Under the pieces are notes generated by a model that worked only from the letters and a program-made list of their open reading frames with translations, had not been told where the DNA came from and did no database searches. A stretch of DNA of 15,206 bases from JBCCSZ01 sp039199225 (GTDB lineage Bacteria > Bacteroidota > Bacteroidia > Chitinophagales > Saprospiraceae). Positions 7,612 through 14,026 of the stretch are shown in pieces. The position numbers were made by a program, and so were the translations under genes. The DNA lies in assembly GCA_039199225.1 (NCBI GenBank), contig JBCCSZ010000193.1:1-15206 (forward strand). Reading direction: 5' to 3'. The first letter of the stretch is position 1; the number at the start of each line of letters is the position of its first letter.

Positions 7612-7951
7612 TTACTCCCAACTTCTACTCACAGTTTTAGGGTATAACTACTAATCTCAACCACGCGATTTGTACATTTTCTCGCCAAACCATACCTATA
7701 TGTAGCTATTGTAGCCCTCAATCCCCCCTCTTTTAGCTATTGTCTAGGTGCATCTTGCTGCTGAATTTTGCACTCAATTAAAGGCTTATGTGTAGGACGG
7801 TCTCTAGCATTAAGACAATACCAAAAGCTTCCATCAATTTTTCGGTACAGACCGCCAAATAGTTTCTTTAGTTAGTTGTTCATAGGACAAACAAAACACC
7901 CTCCGTAAGTAGCTTTCTATCTAAATCAAAATTTATAAAACAAGTTTAACA
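7612..7951. promoter_or_regulatory. Upstream region of the imelysin gene with TAGCTATTGT repeats
   Basis: These 340 bases contain no gene that I can support. TAGCTATTGT occurs twice in direct orientation, at 7703-7712 and 7734-7743, 31 bases apart (about three helical turns), about 210-250 bases before the imelysin ATG. The 9-base core also occurs, inverted, before the LuxR gene. TAGCTTTC at 7910-7917 is a weak match to the -7 box TAnnTTTG, without a convincing -33 element. The leader before the ATG is AT-rich. I found no Fur-box-like palindrome, although the downstream gene belongs to an iron-linked family. Confidence 0.45.
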
Positions 7952-9181
7952 ATGAAAAACTTACATTTTACCTTAATCTTCGTTTTAGCAGGTGCGCTTG
8001 TATTTTCAGCCTGCTCGAATGATGATGATGTTCAAATCGTGACGGAAACAGTTACTGTGACAGATACTTTGGTAGAGCAGTCCGTTGATGCCTTGAAGGC
8101 TGGTATCCAAAGTAACTATGCTGATCTTGTTTATACCAACTACTTGGATTCTTACAATGCAGCTAAAGATATGCAAGATGTACTCAACGATTTCATCGCT
8201 AACCCAACAGATGTTACTTTAGAGGCAGCAAAGCAGGCATGGTTGGTTGCTCGTGAGCCCTATGGTCAGACAGAAGCTTTCCGTTTTGCCAGCGGTCCTA
8301 TTGATGCTGATGACGGCCCGGAGGGATTGTTGAATGCTTGGCCATTGGACGAGTCTTACATCGACTACGTTGAAGGTAACCTTACTGCAGGTATCATCAA
8401 TAACACAACGGAATATCCTACTTTAGACAAGGCACTGTTGGAGTCTCTGAATGAGATCGGAGGTGAAGAAAACGTCTCTATCGGTTACCACGCTGTCGAG
8501 TTTTTGCTGTGGGGACAAGATTTGACCGATCCCTCTGAATTGCAAACAGGAATGCGCCCTGTGACTGACTTTACCTCTGCACCTAATGCCGATCGTCGCA
8601 AGCAGTACTTGAGCATCACTGCTGAGTTGATCCTGGATCACTTGCAATTGATGTTGGACGAGTGGGACCCATCCATGTCCAACAACTACAGAAGTGAGTT
8701 TATGGCACTTTCTACCGATCAGGCCATTACTAATATCCTTACTGGTATTGGTACTTTGTGCAAGTCAGAGTTGGCTGGCGAAAGAATCTTCACTGCTTAC
8801 GACAACGTCGATCAAGAGGATGAGCACTCTTGCTTCAGCGATAACACACACCGCGATACTAGATTGAATGCCATCGGTATCCGCAACGTATACACTGGTT
8901 GCTACATCCGCACAGATGGTATCTCCAAAGTTGCTGGTCCTTCTTTGGTTGATTTGATGAACGTCATTGATTCAGAATTCAGCAAAGATGCCAACAACCT
9001 AATGAACGATGCCCTGGCAGCCGTTGAGGCTACAGCTATTCCTTTCGATTTTGCAATCTCTGATGCTGGTGCCAGACCTGATGTATTGGCTGCTGTCAAC
9101 AAATTGCGCGAGTTTGGAGATAAGCTGGCAGAGGTTGGAACCAAGTTGGGACTGACGATCAACACAGACCTCCCTGGATAA
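7952..9181 (+). CDS. Imelysin (IrpA-like, peptidase M75 family) lipoprotein
   Basis: A 409-residue lipoprotein of the imelysin/IrpA family. A signal peptide ends in FSAC (Cys21), followed by SNDDDV, an acidic patch like the surface-export signal. Family signatures are strong: AREPYGQTEAFRF (100-112), GPIDADDGPEG (115-125), NAWPLDESYIDYV (128-140), the GxHxxE motif as GYHAVEFLLWGQD (178-190; H180, E183), and DEHSCFSDNTHRD (290-302), typical of the IrpA branch. Related proteins are iron-regulated and required for growth on low iron in cyanobacteria; peptidase activity has not been established for the family. It probably binds a metal or a metal-bound ligand outside the inner membrane. A strong hairpin 70 bases past the stop separates it from the next lipoprotein. 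With the second imelysin at 11442 it makes a paired arrangement around a di-heme enzyme. Confidence 0.93.
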   Translation: MKNLHFTLIFVLAGALVFSACSNDDDVQIVTETVTVTDTLVEQSVDALKAGIQSNYADLVYTNYLDSYNAAKDMQDVLNDFIANPTDVTLEAAKQAWLVAREPYGQTEAFRFASGPIDADDGPEGLLNAWPLDESYIDYVEGNLTAGIINNTTEYPTLDKALLESLNEIGGEENVSIGYHAVEFLLWGQDLTDPSELQTGMRPVTDFTSAPNADRRKQYLSITAELILDHLQLMLDEWDPSMSNNYRSEFMALSTDQAITNILTGIGTLCKSELAGERIFTAYDNVDQEDEHSCFSDNTHRDTRLNAIGIRNVYTGCYIRTDGISKVAGPSLVDLMNVIDSEFSKDANNLMNDALAAVEATAIPFDFAISDAGARPDVLAAVNKLREFGDKLAEVGTKLGLTINTDLPG

Positions 9182-9252
9182 TTGAATTTCAAATACTTGG
9201 CTGAATGTCTAACTTGGCCTAGTATTTAGCTACTCGATACCTAATACCTAGC

Positions 9253-9301
9253 CTAATAGTCTTTCCATTTGCTGCTGTCAAGTGGAAAGGCTATTGGCTT
9301 T
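9253..9301 (+). terminator. Long-stem hairpin after the imelysin gene
   Basis: Positions 9255-9271 pair with 9279-9295: 17 base pairs of which two are G-U, closed by the 7-nt loop CTGCTGT. Two further pairs at 9253-9254 with 9296-9297 are possible. The T run afterwards is short (CTTT), so this may act as an attenuating or 3'-stabilising stem, allowing the highly exposed lipoprotein to be made in excess of the genes behind it, rather than as a full stop. Confidence 0.65.
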
Positions 9302-9402
9302 AGTTGCACCAAATAGTTAAGCCAGTAGCTTGCCTGGCGCATTCAATGGATTACACTCGTATTGATATTGGGAGCAAACTGGCATCTAATACTCAGAGGT
9401 AC

Positions 9403-9410
9403 TAACTTTG
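9403..9410 (+). promoter_or_regulatory. Candidate -7 box TAACTTTG
   Basis: TAACTTTG fits the Bacteroidota -7 consensus TAnnTTTG and lies 31 bases before the ATG at 9442. No TTG/TTTG is seen at the usual -33 spacing, so the call is weak. A Shine-Dalgarno-like AGGA stands just before the ATG. Confidence 0.35.
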
Positions 9411-9441
9411 GTAAGAATGAAGAATCAACTCAAAGGATAAT

Positions 9442-9867
9442 ATGAAGAGGTTCGCACTATTTCTATCGTTGGCACTTGCCGTTTCGAGTTGTTCCAAGGA
9501 CGACGATACTGCCTCTAGCCAATGTATGTTCGATGTTGTTTTTAGTGCGCAACAGTTTGTGAATGGACCTTCCGATGAGTTGAGGATCAATCATTTGACG
9601 GTAGAAAATGATTGCTTGACAATAGTTTTTAGTGCTGCTGGATGTACAGGCGATACCTGGAAGATCAATCTGGTAGATTCTGAATCTAGCCTGGATACTG
9701 ATCCGGCGCGCCGGTCTTTGAGGTTAGTACTCAAAAATGACGAACTCTGCGAGGCACTCGTTCGCAAAGAAGTATCTTTTGATTTATCCATCTTACAGGA
9801 TCACATGGCCAACAGTGTTAGCCTGCTCATTGTGAATTCCAATGATGTGGTTTTGTATGAGTATTGA
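9442..9867 (+). CDS. Small Cys-containing lipoprotein of unknown function
   Basis: A 141-residue predicted lipoprotein. The signal peptide ends in VSSC (Cys17), followed by SKDDDT. After the anchor come four more Cys (28, 58, 68, 103), enough for two disulfides. The segment DCLTIVFSAAGCTGDTWKI (57-75) and the pattern of alternating strands suggest a small all-beta domain. I do not recognise a named family, although the DCLTI...GCTGDTW...LKNDELCEA pattern resembles conserved hypothetical lipoproteins of Bacteroidota. It starts 260 bases after the first imelysin, past a hairpin, and ends 135 bases before the di-heme enzyme, so it probably has its own promoter. Its place between the two suggests a link with the cluster, but nothing in its sequence shows a metal or heme site. 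Confidence 0.8.
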   Translation: MKRFALFLSLALAVSSCSKDDDTASSQCMFDVVFSAQQFVNGPSDELRINHLTVENDCLTIVFSAAGCTGDTWKINLVDSESSLDTDPARRSLRLVLKNDELCEALVRKEVSFDLSILQDHMANSVSLLIVNSNDVVLYEY

Positions 9868-9974
9868 AAGGATACTGTAATAAGATGGATGGTTTCAAAG
9901 TATCTAGATGTATGTCAACATTTCTTATTGATGTGAACTGACAGCCCCAGACAATAATACCAGCTTTCATTCAG

Positions 9975-9982
9975 TATATTTG
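9975..9982 (+). promoter_or_regulatory. Candidate -7 box TATATTTG
   Basis: TATATTTG matches TAnnTTTG exactly. Transcription would start about seven bases later, leaving a leader of only 15-25 bases before the di-heme oxidoreductase start. An AGGA at 9992-9995 lies seven bases before the TTG start at 10003. No -33 element is evident. Confidence 0.4.
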
Positions 9983-10002
9983 TGTGAGAATAGGACAAAA
10001 CT

Positions 10003-11442
10003 TTGGTTAAGGTGAATAATAATGTACGCTATCTGATTTTTTTATTGTTGCTCAGTCTATTTGTCTGGCAATGCCAGTCCGACGATGACATGGAGATCAT
10101 AGGGCCACCCGAGCCAACGGTCTTGGAGGCCGAGGAAGGCGAAGAGCTATCAGGTGGACAAGCAACTGTATTTGATATTTCTGAAAATGCCTTTGGCTTT
10201 CAGGCACCCGGCTTAAACAACCAAAATCAGCTGCTATTTTTCGTTGGTAATTCTTTCTTTAATCAAAATTGGGTGACTGCCCCGGCCTCCACGACGGCCA
10301 GAGATGGCTTGGGACCTTTTTTCAACGCTCGATCTTGTGCTTCTTGCCATTTCAAAGATGGGAGAGGAGAGCCGTTTCTGGATGGAAATACTCAAAAAGG
10401 GAGAGGGCTCTTGTTGAGGGTGAGTGTACCTGGTGAAAATCAATATGGTGGACCCTTACCCGAACCGACATATGGAACTCAAATTCAGGATCAAGCCATT
10501 CAAGGGGTAAGCAGTGAGGCGACTTTCCAAATCTTATATGAAGAGCAGCCCGGCCAGTATCCGGATGGTGAAACTTACAGCCTTCGAAAGCCCAATTATG
10601 AGTTGATAGAAGCCTTTTATGGTGCCTTGGACCAGCAAGCAATGATTTCACCTCGAATTGCGCCGCAGATGATTGGCCTCGGATTGCTGGAAGCCATCGA
10701 TGAATCTACACTATTGGAAAACGTGGACGAGTTTGATGCAGATGGTGATGGCATCTCGGGCAAGCCCAACTATGTATGGGACTTTGTCAATCAGCAGGTA
10801 AGCATTGGGCGATTTGGCTGGAAGGCCAACGAACCCAATTTATTACAACAGACAGCCGCCGCATTTCTGGGTGATCTGGGTATTACGACACATCTGTTTT
10901 CCGATGAAAACTGCGTCAATGGCTTTGATTGCGGTAGCCTACCCAATGGTGGGGAGAAGGAGATAGATGATGACGATCTGGAAAAAACGGTTTTGTATTC
11001 TTCTTCTTTGGCCGTACCTGCCAGACGCAATTGGAAAGATCAAACGATTTTGAGAGGAAAACTTTTATTCAATCAAATCAACTGCTCCTCTTGCCACGTC
11101 TCCAAATATACGACGGGTGAACACCAGAAGTTTTCAGCTTTTTCCAATCAGGTCATTCGGCCCTATACCGATTTGTTGCTCCACGACATGGGACCTGGGT
11201 TGGCGGACAATCGGCCAGAATTTAAGGCCAGCGGACGCGAGTGGCGAACACCTCCACTGTGGGGTATCGGACTTTTCCCAAATGTCAACGATCATAGTTT
11301 TTACCTTCACGACGGTCGCGCACGCAATTTAGAAGAAGCCATCCTATGGCATGGCGGAGAAGGTGAAGCCAGCAAACAGGCATTTATGAAGCTCGAAAAG
11401 GAAGATCGAGATGCCATTATTCAATTTCTAAATTCTCTCTAA
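10003..11442 (+). CDS. Di-heme oxidoreductase (MauG-like/DHOR family) lipoprotein
   Basis: A 479-residue c-type cytochrome of the di-heme oxidoreductase family, often annotated as thiol oxidoreductase. A signal peptide ends in the lipobox-like VWQC (Cys24), followed by QSDDDM. Two heme-binding motifs are present: CASCH (112-116) and CSSCH (361-365). Other family features are GRGEPF (120-125), an EF-hand-like loop DADGDGISG (245-253), and HDGRARNLEEAILWHGGEGEA near the end, read here as HDGRARNLEEA (436-446) then ILWHGGEGEA (447-456). Hemes are attached outside the cytoplasmic membrane. The substrate is unknown. There is no ATG: TTG 10003 has a well-spaced AGGA, and GTG 10012 is the alternative. 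Its stop overlaps the ATG of the second imelysin by one base (TAATG), so the two are translationally coupled. Confidence 0.92.
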   Translation: MVKVNNNVRYLIFLLLLSLFVWQCQSDDDMEIIGPPEPTVLEAEEGEELSGGQATVFDISENAFGFQAPGLNNQNQLLFFVGNSFFNQNWVTAPASTTARDGLGPFFNARSCASCHFKDGRGEPFLDGNTQKGRGLLLRVSVPGENQYGGPLPEPTYGTQIQDQAIQGVSSEATFQILYEEQPGQYPDGETYSLRKPNYELIEAFYGALDQQAMISPRIAPQMIGLGLLEAIDESTLLENVDEFDADGDGISGKPNYVWDFVNQQVSIGRFGWKANEPNLLQQTAAAFLGDLGITTHLFSDENCVNGFDCGSLPNGGEKEIDDDDLEKTVLYSSSLAVPARRNWKDQTILRGKLLFNQINCSSCHVSKYTTGEHQKFSAFSNQVIRPYTDLLLHDMGPGLADNRPEFKASGREWRTPPLWGIGLFPNVNDHSFYLHDGRARNLEEAILWHGGEGEASKQAFMKLEKEDRDAIIQFLNSL

Positions 11443-12563
11443 TGCAAAGGATTATCTTAAGCTTCATGGGGCTTGCTTTGGTGACAACGCTCACTTTCGT
11501 TGCCTGCGATTCAGAAACGAAAGAAATGGAAATAGAAGTAGAGCAGCCAACTCCAGTTGATCGAGTGGCGATGTTGACCAATATTTTTGACAATGTAGCC
11601 CTACCTGCTTACGATGCATTTGAGCTAGAAACAAATAAACTGGTAGAAGCCGCTACCGCTTTTCAAGCAAACGTAAATGCTACAAATTTGCAAGCCATTC
11701 AAACACAATGGCAGAACACGAAGTTGGTGTGGGAAGCTGCTGAAGTTTATGACATCGATCCGATCAACAACCTATTCTTACACAACAAAGTGGATAAATA
11801 TCCACTCAACCAGGATTTTGTAGAAAGAAACCTGAATAAAGAGGCCGAAATGATCGATGAAACGCTCGTGGAGAATTCTGGCTCTACGACCAAGGGGCTA
11901 CCTGTGCTGGAGTATTTGTTGTTTAGAGCAGAAGACGGTAATGACATCTTGACGCAATTTACGAGTGGCCCTAGAGCAGCCCAATATACGAAGTACGTCC
12001 TGGCACTCAGCCAAAACCTGAAGGCACAGGCCGCTCTTTTGAAGAAAGAATTTTCTGATATTCGTGAGGGCTTCATCAGCAATACGGTAGATGGTATCAA
12101 TGGCTCTGTGAACCGCCTGGCAAATGTACAGGTCGGTTTACTGGAAGAAATCCTGCGGGCCAAGCTCAATAAACCCCTTGGGAATGAGGCTGGTGGTGTT
12201 GCACAGCCCGAAAAGGTGGAGACGCCATTTGCAAAAACTTCTCTACAAGCCATTCGACAAAATTTAGTAGGTGTCCGCAATAGCTTTGTAGCCGATGAAG
12301 CGCAAGATAATCTCTACGATCTCCTGGATGAATCACACTCCGGAACAGGAGAAAAACTATCTGTCGTTATTTCCACAGCCTTTGAGGACAGCATAGCCGA
12401 ATTGGATAAATTGGACGAAAGCATTGCAGATATGGTCGTCTCTAATCCCGACGCCCTGACGCCTTTGAACGATGCCATTACACGCCTGGCAGTTGCCGTT
12501 AAAGTAGACATGGCCAATCAATTGGGGCTGACCATTGTCTTTAACGACACAGATGGAGATTGA
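11442..12563 (+). CDS. Second imelysin-family lipoprotein, lacking the motif His
   Basis: A 373-residue imelysin-family lipoprotein with lipobox FVAC (Cys22). The region after the Cys (DSETKEME) is acidic but lacks the DDD block of the neighbouring lipoproteins. Family features are VALPAYDAFE (52-61), the helical WQNTKLVWEAAEVYDIDP segment (90-107), and KGLPVLEYLLF (151-161). This last matches the GxHxxE site, but His is replaced by Pro154 and only Gly152 and Glu157 remain, so metal binding should differ from the first imelysin. The C-terminal half is helical (LTPLNDAITRLAVAV). It is coupled to the di-heme enzyme by a one-base overlap and followed 24 bases later by the HTTM gene, so these three form an operon. 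It may be a ligand-binding partner of the di-heme enzyme. Confidence 0.9.
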   Translation: MQRIILSFMGLALVTTLTFVACDSETKEMEIEVEQPTPVDRVAMLTNIFDNVALPAYDAFELETNKLVEAATAFQANVNATNLQAIQTQWQNTKLVWEAAEVYDIDPINNLFLHNKVDKYPLNQDFVERNLNKEAEMIDETLVENSGSTTKGLPVLEYLLFRAEDGNDILTQFTSGPRAAQYTKYVLALSQNLKAQAALLKKEFSDIREGFISNTVDGINGSVNRLANVQVGLLEEILRAKLNKPLGNEAGGVAQPEKVETPFAKTSLQAIRQNLVGVRNSFVADEAQDNLYDLLDESHSGTGEKLSVVISTAFEDSIAELDKLDESIADMVVSNPDALTPLNDAITRLAVAVKVDMANQLGLTIVFNDTDGD

Positions 12564-12587
12564 CAAATCGATGCTTCTCATCTTTCC

Positions 12588-13844
12588 ATGAATGTAAAAA
12601 GCTATCTACAACGGCAGGTCCCTATACTTCCTCTAGCCATTTTTCGCTTTGCCTTCGGGCTGCTACTATGCATTTCTCAAATTCGTTTTCTAGCCAAAGG
12701 TTGGGTAGAAGAACTGTATCTCGCACCGGTCTTTCATTTTACCTATACGGGCTTTGATTGGGTTACGCCATTGCCGGAAGGCTGGATGTATGCACTGGTC
12801 TGGGCAACCGCTTTGCTGGCCCTTTTTATCAGCCTTGGACTGTTTTACCGACTCTCCTGCATTTTGTTCTTTTTGGCATTTACTTACCTGGAACTCATAG
12901 ACAAAGCCTACTACCTCAACCATTACTACTTTGTGTCCCTAATGGTTTTTTTGATGATTTGGCTACCAGCCAATAGGCAATATGCTTTGGATCGCTGGCT
13001 GTTTCAATTCAAGGAAGAACGAATTCCTCAATGGTGTATTTTGGTGCCTCGTCTGCAACTGGGCATCGTCTACTTTTTTGCTGGCATCGCCAAGCTCAAG
13101 TACGACTGGCTCATCCTTGGACAACCACTGAGAATTTGGCTCCAAGCCCGGGGTGATCTACCCCTTATCGGCCCGATCCTGGCCTTGCCATTTATGCCCA
13201 TTTTGTTCAGCTGGGGTGGAATGCTGTACGATTTATCGATTGCTTTTCTATTGTCCTTTCGACGCACCCGATTCTTTGCATATATTGCCGTAATTGGCTT
13301 TCACCTACTCACCTTTGTGCTATTTTACATCGGGATGTTTCCATGGATAATGATTGTATCGACATTGGTCTTTTTTGAATGGAAAGATTGGAAGCGCCTG
13401 TTTCCCAAGCTAATGGTGCCAGCTCTTCAGCCTACTTACAACTTCAAACCTTTTATCCAATACCTGCTCATTCCCTATTTTCTGATTCAAATCCTACTGC
13501 CCATTCGCCATTTTTTTTACAACGGTCCGGTCCTAGAAAATGAGAAAGGCATTCGCTTTGCCTGGCATGTCATGGTGATGGAAAAAACTGGATATGTAGA
13601 ATACGAGTTGACTGATCAGGAAACTGGACGAAGCTGGAAAGCCTTTCCCTCCTCTCACCTGACCCGAGCACAAGAAAAACAAATGAGCCATCAAAAGGAT
13701 ATGATTGTTCAGTACGGAAAATTCCTCAAAGAAAACCACCTCCAGCAAACAGGCAACAACTGCAAAGTCGTTGCCCGCAACTGGACCTCGCTCAATGGGC
13801 GTCCTTCCGCCCTGAAAATTTATGAAGCAAAGGAATTTAAATGA
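12588..13844 (+). CDS. HTTM protein, vitamin K-dependent carboxylase-like membrane protein
   Basis: A 418-residue integral membrane protein of the HTTM (horizontally transferred transmembrane) family, related to vitamin K-dependent gamma-carboxylase. Hydrophobic segments lie at about 13-35, 66-90, 91-103, 113-127, 155-167, 195-223, 229-262 and 288-306. By recalled alignment to human carboxylase, LIDKAYYLNHYYF (103-115) matches the segment with Asn159-His160, and YFFAGIAKLKYDWL (162-175) matches the segment with the active-site Lys218. Asn111-His112 and Lys169 are thus conserved. GGMLYDLSIAFLL (210-222) and FYIGMFPW (246-253) also align. The C-terminal about 100 residues are soluble and end in a SLNGRPSA element typical of the group. 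Whether it carboxylates Glu is unknown. It is the last gene of the di-heme/imelysin operon. Confidence 0.9.
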   Translation: MNVKSYLQRQVPILPLAIFRFAFGLLLCISQIRFLAKGWVEELYLAPVFHFTYTGFDWVTPLPEGWMYALVWATALLALFISLGLFYRLSCILFFLAFTYLELIDKAYYLNHYYFVSLMVFLMIWLPANRQYALDRWLFQFKEERIPQWCILVPRLQLGIVYFFAGIAKLKYDWLILGQPLRIWLQARGDLPLIGPILALPFMPILFSWGGMLYDLSIAFLLSFRRTRFFAYIAVIGFHLLTFVLFYIGMFPWIMIVSTLVFFEWKDWKRLFPKLMVPALQPTYNFKPFIQYLLIPYFLIQILLPIRHFFYNGPVLENEKGIRFAWHVMVMEKTGYVEYELTDQETGRSWKAFPSSHLTRAQEKQMSHQKDMIVQYGKFLKENHLQQTGNNCKVVARNWTSLNGRPSALKIYEAKEFK

Positions 13845-13867
13845 TTCCATCTATCGCCAAAAACAAA

Positions 13868-13904
13868 CAAGGCAGAACTCATCGAGTCCTGCCTTGCAGT
13901 TTTT
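13868..13904. terminator. Bidirectional intrinsic terminator
   Basis: CAAGGCAG (13868-13875) pairs with CTGCCTTG (13889-13896). After one A/C mismatch, ACTC pairs with GAGT around a 3-nt ATC loop. Five T follow on the plus strand (13900-13904). On the minus strand a T-rich stretch (GTTTGTTTTTG) follows. It stands between the convergent HTTM gene and the T9SS repeat protein. Confidence 0.85.
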
Positions 13905-14026
13905 GGTTTAAATTGTGGTTCCCGTCTAATCAACCGGCTAAGTATGCTGAAAAAGCTTTTCGTCTCTACCCAGCTCGATGGGGTCACAACTTATTTTATT
14001 TAATCAAAACAAGTGCGAATGTTTTT

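Noticed and set aside
7612..7951. Fur box before the imelysin gene
   Set aside because: Iron control was expected from the family, but no 19-base palindrome resembling GATAATGATAATC is present.
11747..12280. A 177-codon open frame on the minus strand inside the second imelysin gene
   Set aside because: It is antisense to a clearly recognised gene, has no family features, and its composition is what the reverse frame of this coding sequence would give.
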